The position numbers and the translations under genes were made by a program. Of a DNA stretch of 64,000 nucleotides, positions 27,584 to 38,509 are shown piece after piece. This DNA comes from Crocinitomicaceae bacterium (GTDB lineage Bacteria > Bacteroidota > Bacteroidia > Flavobacteriales_D > Crocinitomicaceae): NCBI GenBank assembly GCA_030727405.1, contig JANRBR010000011.1, positions 129,715 to 193,714 on the forward strand, in the 5' to 3' direction. The notes below the pieces were generated by a model. It made no database searches, was not told the DNA's origin, and was given only the letters and a program-made list of their open reading frames with translations. Within the stretch, counting starts at the first letter, position 1. Each line of letters starts with the position of its first letter.

Positions 27584-27602
27584 CCACTAAATATAAGTTG
27601 GA

Positions 27603-28970
<1,368 letters not shown>

Positions 28971-28988
28971 TTATAAATTGAACTTGGG

Positions 28989-28996
28989 CAAAAGTA
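28989..28996 (-). promoter_or_regulatory. -7 promoter element TACTTTTG for gdhA
   Basis: TACTTTTG on the minus strand, 31 nt upstream of the gdhA ATG; a TTGAC lies 22 bp further upstream, slightly long for a -33 element. Confidence 0.5.
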
Positions 28997-29125
28997 GCAA
29001 CATTTTCGAACGGAAAGTCAACTATTTTCAACAAATTATTAGTGTCCAAATGACACTTATTTATCATTTTCCCCTTGAAATCAAAATTTATGTCGATTCA
29101 ATAGTTATAATCACGCTCCTCTACC

Positions 29126-29156
29126 TTGATAAACGAAACTTTTTTTCATATTTTTG
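29126..29156 (+). promoter_or_regulatory. Promoter TTG-N20-TATTTTTG for the T9SS cargo operon
   Basis: TTG (29126-29128) and TATTTTTG (29149-29156) are separated by 20 bp. The implied transcription start is near 29161, leaving a leader of about 60-90 nt that begins with the structured element at 29161-29198. Confidence 0.6.
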
Positions 29157-29160
29157 AGTC

Positions 29161-29198
29161 GCCTAAGCAACCCATTGCTAACGACCTTCGTTTAAGGC
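29161..29198 (+). ncRNA. Predicted three-way-junction leader RNA structure
   Basis: The 38 nt can fold with three perfect helices: outer GCCT/AGGC (29161-29164 with 29195-29198), arm one AGCAA/TTGCT around CCCA (29166-29179), and arm two AACGA/TCGTT around CCT (29180-29192). Arms are directly stacked and the unpaired bases are A29165 and T29193-A29194. It sits at the predicted 5' end of the mRNA for the large secreted protein, 22 nt before the first candidate ATG. Whether it protects the transcript, regulates it or does nothing is unknown; it matches no leader family I know. Confidence 0.4.
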
Positions 29199-29220
29199 AC
29201 AGAACTTACTACGTGAAACC

Positions 29221-31950
29221 ATGATTATGTTAATTAGAATAACGAAAAAAATGAATTTTTTGAAAGCAGCACTTGTATCGAGTGTGATGTTATTAGGACA
29301 AATACATGCATTCAGCCAAAATAATGTCGTATTATGCCTAGGACAGGACGCCACTATTTGTGCTGGTCAGACAGTTACCATCAACAACTGTAACTCCGGA
29401 ACAAATCCTGGAACTGCCGCAGGACTTTACTTAAATGCGCCAACAAGTGTATTTTTAAGTGATGATGCATGGTCAGGAGCTGTTCCGATTGGATTCCCAT
29501 TTAATTTTTACGGAACGAATTATACAACCTGTGCTATTGGTTCGAACGGACTCATCTCTTTCGCGCCTGTTAGCGGATATTGTCCATGGTCACTCGCTGG
29601 CATTCCCCAACTTCCAACAGCGGTACTGCCATCAGCACGCAACTCGATTATGATTGCTTATCAAGATTTGAATCCTGCTACAGCTGGACAAGTACAATAT
29701 CAAACCATTGGTACAGCACCGAATCGTAAGTTTGTCGTGCTTTATAAGAATGTAGCCATGTTTGGTTGTACTACACAATGTAATTACCTAGCGATTATCC
29801 TTTATGAAACATCCAATATTTTTGAGTTACATATTGGAAACAAGCCTATTTGTGGAACTTGGAATGGAAGTTTAGCGATTCAAGGATCTGAGAATAATCC
29901 AATGACCGTTGCACACATCACTCCAGGACGAAATGTTTCTGTATGGAGTGCTAATCAGGATGGCAGGAGATTTTTACCTACTTCTCCATCAAACACGAAC
30001 TCATACACCATGTCCCAGATTCCGTATACTATGGTAAATAGTCCAGGAAGTAATTTCCTTTGGGCAAACACCATAGGTCAAACATTTCCATATAACAACG
30101 GTACATTAAACGTTAATCAAGTTCCATCCGGGACAACAGGATACTTTTTAACAGGAGCAGCTTGTGGAACTAGCGTTGGATCCATCACCCAAGATACTAC
30201 ATGGATTACCGTATCGAGTCCAACACTATCCACTACAAACACTCCTGATGTATGTTCCCAAGGTATTGGTACGGCAACTGCAGTTCCCGGCGCAACTTCA
30301 CCTCCACCTTATACATTTACATGGAGCAATGGTCAAACAACACAAACAGCTACAGGATTAACTGCTGGCAATTATACCGTTTCGGTTTTAAATGGAAATG
30401 GATGTACAGCTACAGGAACAGTAACCATCACCGATAATCCAGCAACTTTTAATGCAACAACCACTCCGGTATCATGTCCTGGAGGAAGCGATGGTACAGC
30501 TACCGCTGTTGTTACACCTATTACGGGTGCCATCACTTATACTTGGAGTAATGGTCAAACCACTCAAACTGCAACCGGTTTAAGCGCCGGAAATTATTGG
30601 TGCTATGCAACGACCGCTTCAGGATGTCAAGACACCATTTACGTGACCATAACTGAGATTCCAGTAATGATACTTAATATGACGAATGTCGTTGACGCGA
30701 ATTGTTACACCATTGCAAACGGACAAGCAACGGTAAATGTTACTCAAGGAACGCCTAATTACGCTTATAGTTGGACAGGATCCACGGCGAGCGCTGCTAC
30801 TGCATTAGATTTAGGTGTAGGCTTGCATACCGTAACTGTGACGGACATGAATGGTTGTGTTCAAACTTTGGATGTGTTAATCAATGAGCCATTGCCATTA
30901 GATATTACGTTTTTAACTCAAGACACCATGATCTGTTCTGAGGATGCGATTTTGTTATCTGCAATTGGATCGGGAGGATCATCTCCTTACACTTATTCAT
31001 GGACAGAAGATGGGTTACCGATTGGAAACGGGGGATCTTTCACCGTTGACCCGATTAATTCAGGTACAGTTTATTGCGTCACACTTAGTGAAGCATGTGG
31101 ATCACCAATTACAACGGAATGTATGACCATTACCTTCCCATTAGAAATTATTCCAAATACAGTACCAGATCATACTATTCGATGTTTGCCAGGTGATTTT
31201 GTGTTCTCGAACACATCTACTAATGGAGGAGACATTGCAAGTACAGAGTATATTTTCTCAACTGGTGAATCATTCTCAGTGAATAGTTTGGATCCTCTTC
31301 CTCATATGTTACCAACACCTGGAACATATACCTTGGACATGGTCGTTACATCCATACACGGATGTACTTACCTAGGCCATTTCCAGGATATTGTAGAAGT
31401 AACTCCACTTCCAACGGCCGATTTTACAATGTCAAAGAGTCCACTAACATGGTTTGAAACAACGGTTCAAACAAACGATATTTCTTCAGGTAACATTGCA
31501 AGTTACATTTGGTCTAGTCCAGGTGCAACAAATGTTGTTAACAATGGCGGTAGTGCAATGATTTCCTATCCAGAAGGAGTTATGGGAACATACAACATCA
31601 CATTAGTTGTTACCACAAATCAAGGATGTTCAGATTCTGCCACTTATGAAATTCAAGTGGTATCTGACGTGATTTTCTATGCTCCAACAGCATTTACGCC
31701 AGATGGCGATGAACATAATCAAGTTTGGTTGTTTTATGTAGAAGGAATTGATAAAGAAAATTTTGAATTAACGATTCACAATCGTTGGGGAGAAGTTGTT
31801 TGGGAAACTCATGATGTCAATGCTTATTGGGATGGTTATTACAATGGTCAACGCGTTCAACCAGGAGTATATACATGGAAAGCTTGGTACAAGGAATTGG
31901 ACACAGACGGAAAAAATGAAAAGACAGGTGTTATTAATGTCATTCGTTAA
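29221..31950 (+). CDS. T9SS type-B sorted surface protein with SprB-like repeats
   Basis: This is a secreted modular protein, likely exported by the type IX secretion system and held at the cell surface. A signal peptide ends near HAFSQ, then comes a ~300-residue N-domain with many Cys. Three ~75-residue SprB-type repeats follow (about 345-560), two carrying nearly identical YTWSNGQTTQTATGL units. Then comes a PKD-like region (about 640-815). The last ~95 residues are a type-B gliding-associated sorting domain (FYAPTAFTPDGDEHN, IHNRWGEVVWET, GVYTWKAWYKE). ATGs at 29221 and 29251 are both possible starts. DUF4197 starts 2 bp downstream. Confidence 0.88.
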   Translation: MIMLIRITKKMNFLKAALVSSVMLLGQIHAFSQNNVVLCLGQDATICAGQTVTINNCNSGTNPGTAAGLYLNAPTSVFLSDDAWSGAVPIGFPFNFYGTNYTTCAIGSNGLISFAPVSGYCPWSLAGIPQLPTAVLPSARNSIMIAYQDLNPATAGQVQYQTIGTAPNRKFVVLYKNVAMFGCTTQCNYLAIILYETSNIFELHIGNKPICGTWNGSLAIQGSENNPMTVAHITPGRNVSVWSANQDGRRFLPTSPSNTNSYTMSQIPYTMVNSPGSNFLWANTIGQTFPYNNGTLNVNQVPSGTTGYFLTGAACGTSVGSITQDTTWITVSSPTLSTTNTPDVCSQGIGTATAVPGATSPPPYTFTWSNGQTTQTATGLTAGNYTVSVLNGNGCTATGTVTITDNPATFNATTTPVSCPGGSDGTATAVVTPITGAITYTWSNGQTTQTATGLSAGNYWCYATTASGCQDTIYVTITEIPVMILNMTNVVDANCYTIANGQATVNVTQGTPNYAYSWTGSTASAATALDLGVGLHTVTVTDMNGCVQTLDVLINEPLPLDITFLTQDTMICSEDAILLSAIGSGGSSPYTYSWTEDGLPIGNGGSFTVDPINSGTVYCVTLSEACGSPITTECMTITFPLEIIPNTVPDHTIRCLPGDFVFSNTSTNGGDIASTEYIFSTGESFSVNSLDPLPHMLPTPGTYTLDMVVTSIHGCTYLGHFQDIVEVTPLPTADFTMSKSPLTWFETTVQTNDISSGNIASYIWSSPGATNVVNNGGSAMISYPEGVMGTYNITLVVTTNQGCSDSATYEIQVVSDVIFYAPTAFTPDGDEHNQVWLFYVEGIDKENFELTIHNRWGEVVWETHDVNAYWDGYYNGQRVQPGVYTWKAWYKELDTDGKNEKTGVINVIR

Positions 31951-31952
31951 TC

Positions 31953-32687
31953 ATGTTTAAAATACTAGCTATTTCCTCCATTTCTTTGTTTATTGGAACG
32001 TGTTCAAAGTTAGATTTATCGGTGATTAATGGATATGTCAATAATACACCTACAGCTCCATTGGTCCCTAAACTAAGTAACCAAGAAGTCATTTCCGGAT
32101 TAAAAGAGGCATTGAATGTTGGTATTAAAAATGCAGTTAATGTAACTTCGATTACCGACGGATTTTTAAAAAATGAAACCATTCGTTTGCCCTTTCCACC
32201 TGACGCACTTAAAGCGCGTCAAAAAGCCATTGATTTAGGCATGACTAGCCAAGTTGAAAAGTTTGAAACGACATTGAACCGCGCAGCAGAGGAAGCAGTA
32301 AAAGAAGCACTTCCTATATTTATGGATGCCATTACGAACATGAGCATTCAAGATGGATTTGCTATTTTAAATGGAGGTGAAGGTGCGGCCAGCAACTTTT
32401 TAAAAGAACAAACGACAGCAAAATTAACCGCTGCTTTTTCGCCAAAAGTTTCTGAGGCGATTTCCAAAGTCAAATTAACCGAATATTGGAGTCCGATCAT
32501 GACCAAATACAACGCAGCCATGACACTTACTGGTGGCGAGAAAATCAACCCTGATTTAAATGCTTACGTGACACAAAAGGCCATTGAAGGACTTTTTAAG
32601 ATGGTTACACTAGAGGAGAATAAAATCAGAAAAGATCCCGCAGCGCGCATATCTGATTTATTGGCAAAAGTTTTCGGTAGCATCTAA
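31953..32687 (+). CDS. DUF4197 lipoprotein-like protein
   Basis: The pattern fits DUF4197: GLKEALNVGIKNAVN near residue 50, the IRLPFPPDALK block, ALPIFMDAITNMSIQDGFAIL, and a helical C-terminus with NPDLNAYVTQKAIEGLFKMV. A short hydrophobic N-terminus ending in Cys (ISLFIGTCSKLD) suggests a lipoprotein. Its 244 residues are mostly helical; function unknown. It lies 2 bp after the T9SS cargo gene and 3 bp before the nucleoside phosphorylase gene, so all three are one transcript. Confidence 0.85.
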   Translation: MFKILAISSISLFIGTCSKLDLSVINGYVNNTPTAPLVPKLSNQEVISGLKEALNVGIKNAVNVTSITDGFLKNETIRLPFPPDALKARQKAIDLGMTSQVEKFETTLNRAAEEAVKEALPIFMDAITNMSIQDGFAILNGGEGAASNFLKEQTTAKLTAAFSPKVSEAISKVKLTEYWSPIMTKYNAAMTLTGGEKINPDLNAYVTQKAIEGLFKMVTLEENKIRKDPAARISDLLAKVFGSI

Positions 32688-32690
32688 CTT

Positions 32691-33554
32691 ATGCAATTTC
32701 CAGCAACGGAACTCGTCCTAAACGAGCGAAACGAAGTGTATCATTTAGCGATTCAGCCCAAACAGCTTGCTCATAAAGTGATATTGGTTGGTGATCAGGA
32801 TCGGGTTGGACTCATTTCAGCATTTTTTGATGAAATCGAACACAAAAGCCAACACCGCGAATTCGTTTGTCACACAGGAAGCTACCAAGGAAAACGCATC
32901 AGTGTTTTATCGACTGGAATTGGAACGGACAACATCGACATTTGCCTACAAGAACTGGATGCTTTAGTGAACATTGATTTAGAATCACGGACCGAGAAAG
33001 AAGTTAAAACAGCTTTGGAAATTGTTCGCATTGGAACCTGTGGCATTTTACAAGCCCATATTCCTTTGCATGCTTACCTCCTTTCGAGCATGGCTTATGG
33101 ATTCGATAATGTTGCTCACTTCTATCCAATTGAATTTACTGAATATGAACAGGTATTAAATAAGGAAATCGACCATCATTTAAACCTACCAAACGGAATC
33201 TCGCCTTACCTCATTTCTTCTAACGAATCCTTAACAAGTCGTTTTCAATCACCTCAAACCTTTGAAGGTATAACAGTGACAAGTTCTGGTTTCTATGGTC
33301 CACAAGGAAGAAGTTTACGTTTAGAAAGCACCATTAAGGACATTCACTTGAAACTCGGTAGTTTTGAGAGCGACGGCATGAAAATCGTCAATTTTGAAAT
33401 GGAAAGTTCGGCTATTTTTGCCTTAGGAAGGCAGCTCGGGCATTCTTGTACCACCATTTGTTTGGGCATTGCCAATCGTCCGAATGAACAGTTTTCTAAA
33501 GGATGTGAATCCGAAATGAAGGATTTAATTCAATACGTTTTGAATCGATTCTAG
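32691..33554 (+). CDS. Uridine phosphorylase-like nucleoside phosphorylase
   Basis: This PNP/UDP family (phosphorylase superfamily type 1) enzyme splits a nucleoside with phosphate into base and ribose-1-phosphate. The phosphate site is VILVGDQDRV, the central VIRIGT-type strand reads IVRIGTCGILQ, STGIGTDNIDI is conserved, and the ribose-binding NFEMESSAIFALG matches the FEMES motif of uridine phosphorylase. Length is 287, within the family range. It is the last gene of the T9SS cargo-DUF4197 transcript; its stop abuts that of tlpA. Substrate preference is inferred. Confidence 0.85.
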   Translation: MQFPATELVLNERNEVYHLAIQPKQLAHKVILVGDQDRVGLISAFFDEIEHKSQHREFVCHTGSYQGKRISVLSTGIGTDNIDICLQELDALVNIDLESRTEKEVKTALEIVRIGTCGILQAHIPLHAYLLSSMAYGFDNVAHFYPIEFTEYEQVLNKEIDHHLNLPNGISPYLISSNESLTSRFQSPQTFEGITVTSSGFYGPQGRSLRLESTIKDIHLKLGSFESDGMKIVNFEMESSAIFALGRQLGHSCTTICLGIANRPNEQFSKGCESEMKDLIQYVLNRF

Positions 33555-34073
33555 CTATTTTAGTTGCTTGTCGATTTGAATGTGCAAGTTTATTCCCCTC
33601 AACTCTCCTCCACTCGCCACAACGTGACCATCACCATCTATCAAAAAGGCTGATGGAATGGAAGAAACACCATAATTCGCTGAGGCGATTCCGTCTTTAT
33701 CCAAAACGTGATTTTTCCAAGACAGGTGATCTTCTTTCATCGCTTGTTTCCAGGCTGTTTCATCACGATCCAACGAAACACTAAACACCTCAAATCCTTT
33801 CGCATTTTTGAATGTTTTGGATTTGTATTTCGAGTAAGCTTCTACCACATTGGGACTTTCTTTGCGACATGGTCCACACCATGATGCCCAGAAATCCACG
33901 AGAACCAACTTACCGCGCAAATCAGAAAGTTTAAGCACTTTTCCTTTGGTGTTTTTTAAGGTGATTTCAGGAGCAAGGTCTTTCGAATCAAAGGATTTTT
34001 CAGAACGAAAGCAAACAGCGTAACAGGTGTACGCCGCAAGAAAAAGCAATCCTAAAAACAGCTGTTTTTTCAT
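33555..34073 (-). CDS. TlpA-type periplasmic thiol-disulfide oxidoreductase
   Basis: A signal/anchor (MKKQLFLGLLFLAAYTCY) precedes a thioredoxin fold of the TlpA/ResA group: LAPEITLKNTKGKVLKLSDL, then FWASWCGPCRKE with the CxxC active site, FSVSLDRDETAWKQAM and the cis-Pro segment VSSIPSAFLID. It probably reduces disulfides in envelope proteins such as apocytochromes. Length is 172. The ATG shares one base with the murA stop (TAATG), indicating coupled translation at the end of purL-DUF4290-murA-tlpA. Confidence 0.9.
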   Translation of the reverse strand: MKKQLFLGLLFLAAYTCYAVCFRSEKSFDSKDLAPEITLKNTKGKVLKLSDLRGKLVLVDFWASWCGPCRKESPNVVEAYSKYKSKTFKNAKGFEVFSVSLDRDETAWKQAMKEDHLSWKNHVLDKDGIASANYGVSSIPSAFLIDGDGHVVASGGELRGINLHIQIDKQLK

Positions 34074-35380
34074 TATCCTATTCTACGAATATCCGCACCG
34101 ATGTTATTCAAACGCAATTCAATGTCTTGGTATCCACGGTCGATTTGTTCGATGTTTTCAATAACACTTTTTCCTTTTGCAGATAACGCCGCAATCAGCA
34201 AGGATACTCCTGCACGAATGTCCGGAGAAGACATGCTTATTCCGCGTAAATCATGCTCACGGTTCAAACCAATAACAGTCGCTCTATGTGGATCACATAA
34301 TATAATCTGAGCCCCCATGTCAATCAATTTATCAACGAAAAACAAGCGCGATTCGAACATTTTCTGATGAATCAGAACAGAACCCTTTGCTTGCGTTGCC
34401 ACCACTAAAATTATGGAAAGTAAATCGGGCGTAAATCCAGGCCATGGAGCATCATAAATGGTTAAAATAGACCCATCGATGAAGGTATCAATTTCATATG
34501 ATTCTTGAGCAGGAATGTAGATGTCATCTCCACGTCTTTCAAGTTTAATCCCTAAACGACGGAAAACATTAGGTATAATCCCTAAATTGTCCCAACTCAC
34601 ATCTTTAATCGTTACTTCAGATTTCGTCATTGCTGCTAAACCTATAAAGCTTCCGATTTCAATCATATCCGGTAGAATTCGGTGAAAACACCCACCTAAC
34701 TTTTTCACTCCTTTGATGATGAGCATATTTGAACCGATGCCACTAATGTTTGCTCCCATCGCATTCAACATTTTGCAAAGTTGTTGAATATATGGTTCAC
34801 ATGCCGCATTATAAAAAGTCGTTTCACCTTCTGCCATCACGGCTGCCATCAAGACATTCGCAGTTCCCGTCACAGAAGCTTCATCTAAGTGAATGTAAGC
34901 ACCTTTCAAGTTCTTACCTTCGACGGAATAGAAATGTTCCCCTGCGTCGTAATTAAATTTTGCGCCAAGCAAAGCGAATCCTTCAAAGTGTGTGTCCAAA
35001 CGACGACGACCGATTTTATCACCGCCCGGCTTAGGAATAAATCCAACACCATAACGCGCTAAAAGTGGCCCAACGATCATGATTGAACCTCTCAAAGAAG
35101 AAGCTCTTTTTTTAAAATCTTCGGATTCTAGGTAAGCTAAGTCAATGTCCTTTGCTTGAAAAATATACGTGCCTTTCTCTACTTTTTCAACTTTGACACC
35201 CATTGTTTGAAGCAATGCAATCAGTTTATTGACATCTACGATGTCCGGAATGTTCGAGATCGTTACCTTTTCTTCTGTTAATAAAGGTGCACAAAGTACC
35301 TGAAGTGCTTCGTTTTTTGCTCCCTGAGGAATCAATTCACCTTTTAATGGTTTACCACCGTATATTTCAAATGAAGCCAT
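34073..35380 (-). CDS. murA: UDP-N-acetylglucosamine 1-carboxyvinyltransferase
   Basis: This enzyme catalyses the first committed step of peptidoglycan synthesis, enolpyruvyl transfer from PEP to UDP-GlcNAc. EPSP-synthase-like repeats are clear: GAKNEALQVLCAPLL, RASSLRGSIMIVGPLLARYG, SVTGTANVLMAAVMAEG, PGFTPDLLSIILVVATQAKG. The catalytic loop reads KPGGDKIGRRRLD, placing Asp121 where most MurA proteins have the Cys alkylated by fosfomycin. The same Cys-to-Asp change is known in naturally fosfomycin-insensitive MurA proteins such as that of Mycobacterium. Length of 435 is full. It lies 4 bp after the DUF4290 gene. Confidence 0.93.
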   Translation of the reverse strand: MASFEIYGGKPLKGELIPQGAKNEALQVLCAPLLTEEKVTISNIPDIVDVNKLIALLQTMGVKVEKVEKGTYIFQAKDIDLAYLESEDFKKRASSLRGSIMIVGPLLARYGVGFIPKPGGDKIGRRRLDTHFEGFALLGAKFNYDAGEHFYSVEGKNLKGAYIHLDEASVTGTANVLMAAVMAEGETTFYNAACEPYIQQLCKMLNAMGANISGIGSNMLIIKGVKKLGGCFHRILPDMIEIGSFIGLAAMTKSEVTIKDVSWDNLGIIPNVFRRLGIKLERRGDDIYIPAQESYEIDTFIDGSILTIYDAPWPGFTPDLLSIILVVATQAKGSVLIHQKMFESRLFFVDKLIDMGAQIILCDPHRATVIGLNREHDLRGISMSSPDIRAGVSLLIAALSAKGKSVIENIEQIDRGYQDIELRLNNIGADIRRIG

Positions 35381-35383
35381 CGT

Positions 35384-36025
35384 TTATTGCTTTTTGAATT
35401 TCTTTTTTTGTTTTTGTTTAAAATTGTTTGATTTTCCAAATTTCTTGTTGTTATTCGCGCCAATTCCCATGGAACGCAACAGGGTATTTGTATTCACCAA
35501 TTCATCCGGATTTTCAAGGATTAATTCACCTTTTGAAAGCTCCTTCAAGTGCTCAGCAATCACGTTGTTTTCCACTGCATCGTTGTTGTGGGACAAGTAT
35601 TGCTTTTTCATGAAGTTCGCCATGGTACTTTTCAGGTATTCTTTCTCAGCAGGATCTTCCGTTGTCTTTGCTGTTTCCAAAATTGACTGAGTATATTTCC
35701 CATAGTGCCCATAACGAATGGAGCTTTTTGGATAATCTAAGCGATCAGGTTTTTCATTGAGAACCTCTTGTTTCGGTATTTCATACGGAGAGTCTACATC
35801 CAAATGAAAATCGGACATCACAAATAAATGCGTCCACAGTTTATGTCGGTAATCATCCACGTCTCTTAAATGTGGATTTAATTGTCCCATCACCTCAATA
35901 ATTGCCTGTGCCGCACGGTTCCGTTCTGTTCGGTCCGCAATTTCCATTGCGTGTGCAATCATGTTCTGCACATTACGACCATATTCTGGCAATATCAACT
36001 TCCCTCTAGTGGTGTTGTATTCCAT
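35384..36025 (-). CDS. DUF4290 family protein
   Basis: This is a 213-residue soluble protein typical of Bacteroidota. EYNTTRGKLILPEYGRNVQNM at the N-terminus (ATG at 36025), DVDDYRHKLWTHLFVMSDF and a run of helices in the middle match DUF4290. The C-terminus is a strongly basic Lys/Gln-rich tail (NNFKQKQKKKFKKQ) that could bind RNA or DNA (inference). A TTG at 36040 is in frame but overlaps the purL stop. It sits 11 bp after purL and 4 bp before murA; function unknown. Confidence 0.85.
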   Translation of the reverse strand: MEYNTTRGKLILPEYGRNVQNMIAHAMEIADRTERNRAAQAIIEVMGQLNPHLRDVDDYRHKLWTHLFVMSDFHLDVDSPYEIPKQEVLNEKPDRLDYPKSSIRYGHYGKYTQSILETAKTTEDPAEKEYLKSTMANFMKKQYLSHNNDAVENNVIAEHLKELSKGELILENPDELVNTNTLLRSMGIGANNNKKFGKSNNFKQKQKKKFKKQ

Positions 36026-36036
36026 GTTTTCTATTT

Positions 36037-38274
36037 TCAATTTTCAAAGTGTTTACCAAGCGCTGTATCAAACAAGTGCTTTGCTTCTGTTATAAATCCA
36101 AAATGCTCCTCATCGATTTGCATTTTTCCTTTTGTCACATGTCCTAACAAGGTTATGTTGACTCCTGTGTTCACGATGTATTCCAAGAATGCTTCTTCTT
36201 CTTCCTCTGTCACAGAAACGACTACGCGTCCCTGTCCTTCTCCAAATAAAAATGCATCGTCTCGTATTTCTGAATCCATTACAATATCGAATCCAAGTTC
36301 TCTTGGCATAGACATTTCGACTAAGGTAACAAATAATCCACCATCCGAAATATCATGCACGGCATTCACCAAATTATTCTCAATTAATCCTTTAACCGCT
36401 GCCTGCATTTCAAATTCTTTTTCAAGATCAAAATACGGAGCAGGCGAAGCTTTTATTCCGTGATAGCTTGCCAAATATTCAGAAGATGCAATGTCCTCTC
36501 GGTATTCACCTACCATAAAAATCAAATCACCTTTTTGCTTAAAATCCAAGGTCATGACTTTTTCTTTGTCTTCTACTAATCCGATCATTCCGATGGTAGG
36601 TGTAGGGAAAACTGGTACCTCTACTCCATTCATGGAAGTTTGGTTGTAGAACGAAACATTTCCACCCGTTACAGGTGTTTCAAATTTCAAACAAGCCGCA
36701 GACATTCCTTTGATCGCACCGACAAATTGCCAATAGGATTCTGGATTATACGGGTTTCCGAAATTCAAACAATTCGTAATCGCACTTGGTTGTCCACCCG
36801 CACAAACAATGTTACGAGCGGCTTCCGAAACCGCAATCATTGTTCCAACTTCTGGATCAGCATTCACATAACGCGAATTGCAATCAACCGTCATCGCCAA
36901 TGCTTTATTTGTGCCTTTGATATTGACAACACCAGCATCTGAAGGACGATTGGTCGTCATCGTGCGCGTTCCTACCATAGAGTCATACTGCTCATACACC
37001 CATCTTTTCGAAGCGATGTTCGGCATTTGCAACATAGCATATCCGACTTCCTTCAAGTTTTCTGGTTGAGCAACTTGACTGATGTTAAATTTCTTGTATT
37101 CTTGATAATAGGCAGGTTCAGAATATTCACGAACGTTTTGAGGAGCGCCACCGCCTAGAACCAATGATTCCGCCGGTACATCACCAACCATTTCTCCATC
37201 CATGTAGTAGCGAATGCGTCCGGTATCCGTCACGTGACCGATTTCTTCTGCATGCAAATCCCACTTGTCAAAAATACGTTTCACCACAGACTCTTTCCCT
37301 TTCTGAACGACTACTAACATACGTTCTTGAGATTCAGAAAGCAATATTTCATATGGCAACATATGGTCTTGTCTCGTTGGAACTTTATCCAAATAAATTT
37401 CCATTCCTACGTTTCCTGCAGCACTCATTTCACAGGTAGAACAAGTAATTCCTGCCGCACCCATGTCCTGCATACCCACAATCGCATCTGTTTCGGACAA
37501 TTCCATGGTTGCTTCCAATAATAGTTTCTCCATAAATGGATCACCCACCTGTACCGATGGTAAATCAGATGCAGAATCTTCGGTAATGTCTTTAGAAGCG
37601 AAAGCAGCTCCGGCAATTCCATCTTTTCCAGTTGCTGAACCAACAATAAAGACAGGATTCCCTGGTCCTTTTGCTGTCGCTGATATGATTTTTTTCGTAT
37701 CGATGATTCCAGCTGAAAATGCATTAACTAAAGGATTCGTATTGTATGAATCGTCGAAGAACACTTCTCCACCAACGATTGGAATCCCAAATGCATTTCC
37801 ATAATCACCGATTCCTTTCACAACACCTTTCACTAACCACTTAGTTCGTGCTTCTTCGATGTTTCCGAAACGCAAAGAATTCAATTGTGCAATTGGACGA
37901 GCGCCCATGGTAAAAATATCCCGATTGATCCCCCCGACTCCAGTCGCAGCGCCTTGATAGGGTTCGAGCGCACTTGGGTGATTATGTGATTCGATTTTGA
38001 ACACACATCCTAATCCGTCACCGATATCTACTAACCCAGCATTTTCCTCTCCGGCTTTTACCAACATATGAGGTCCATCTTTCGGCAGCGTTTTCAACCA
38101 AAGGATTGAGTTTTTATACGAACAGTGCTCACTCCACATAACGGAATAAACAGCTGTTTCTGTAAAATTCGGTGTTCGACCAAGGATTCCTTTGATTTGT
38201 TCAAACTCATCCGCACGTAGTCCTAAATCAATTGCTTGTTCAAGCGTTGCTTCTTTTTGCAGGGTACTTTCCAT
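36037..38274 (-). CDS. purL: Phosphoribosylformylglycinamidine synthase subunit PurL
   Basis: This is the ATP-dependent amidotransferase subunit converting FGAR to FGAM in purine synthesis. Conserved blocks include [64 protein letters not shown] and [16 protein letters not shown]. The 745-residue length is the small form, so separate PurS and PurQ are needed; they are not in the window. The ATG at 38274 ([15 protein letters not shown]) is used because the upstream in-frame TTG is the end of a TACTTTTG promoter motif. Confidence 0.95.
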   Translation of the reverse strand: MESTLQKEATLEQAIDLGLRADEFEQIKGILGRTPNFTETAVYSVMWSEHCSYKNSILWLKTLPKDGPHMLVKAGEENAGLVDIGDGLGCVFKIESHNHPSALEPYQGAATGVGGINRDIFTMGARPIAQLNSLRFGNIEEARTKWLVKGVVKGIGDYGNAFGIPIVGGEVFFDDSYNTNPLVNAFSAGIIDTKKIISATAKGPGNPVFIVGSATGKDGIAGAAFASKDITEDSASDLPSVQVGDPFMEKLLLEATMELSETDAIVGMQDMGAAGITCSTCEMSAAGNVGMEIYLDKVPTRQDHMLPYEILLSESQERMLVVVQKGKESVVKRIFDKWDLHAEEIGHVTDTGRIRYYMDGEMVGDVPAESLVLGGGAPQNVREYSEPAYYQEYKKFNISQVAQPENLKEVGYAMLQMPNIASKRWVYEQYDSMVGTRTMTTNRPSDAGVVNIKGTNKALAMTVDCNSRYVNADPEVGTMIAVSEAARNIVCAGGQPSAITNCLNFGNPYNPESYWQFVGAIKGMSAACLKFETPVTGGNVSFYNQTSMNGVEVPVFPTPTIGMIGLVEDKEKVMTLDFKQKGDLIFMVGEYREDIASSEYLASYHGIKASPAPYFDLEKEFEMQAAVKGLIENNLVNAVHDISDGGLFVTLVEMSMPRELGFDIVMDSEIRDDAFLFGEGQGRVVVSVTEEEEEAFLEYIVNTGVNITLLGHVTKGKMQIDEEHFGFITEAKHLFDTALGKHFEN

Positions 38275-38292
38275 TCTTTGAATTTTCTGTAG

Positions 38293-38300
38293 CAAAAGTA
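38293..38300 (-). promoter_or_regulatory. -7 promoter element TACTTTTG for the purL operon
   Basis: TACTTTTG on the minus strand, 19 nt upstream of the purL ATG; it would drive purL-DUF4290-murA-tlpA. Confidence 0.55.
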
Positions 38301-38460
38301 CATATTTAAATAGGAACTGAGTCTTGAAATTTGAGTGTTTACCAACGTTTTTTTAACATTTTTTAGCGGTTTTTAAACGAAGTGAGCTTTAGGCCTTCGA
38401 AAAACTTTTAATACGAAAGTCATCCGTGAATTTCACAAGCACCATCTGTCCTGCTGAAAC

Positions 38461-38490
38461 TTGTTTCTTTCCTGAAAAAACGTAAATTTG
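38461..38490 (+). promoter_or_regulatory. lpdA promoter TTG-N19-TAAATTTG
   Basis: TTG (38461-38463) and TAAATTTG (38483-38490) with exactly 19 bp spacing, 20 nt upstream of the lpdA ATG. Confidence 0.7.
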
Positions 38491-38509
38491 TAACCTAAAA
38501 ACGAATCAT

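Noticed and set aside
29330..31660. Possible tandem DNA repeat array or CRISPR-like repeats
   Set aside because: Repetition is confined to in-frame SprB-like protein repeats with diverged codons; no regular repeat-spacer pattern.
35882..36463. 193-residue open frame on the plus strand, opposite the DUF4290/purL junction
   Set aside because: It lies antisense to two well-supported genes; its composition is Ser/Cys/Phe-rich as expected for a shadow frame and no domain is visible.
37463..37804. 113-residue plus-strand frame opposite purL
   Set aside because: It is antisense to conserved PurL blocks and lacks a promoter or plausible start.
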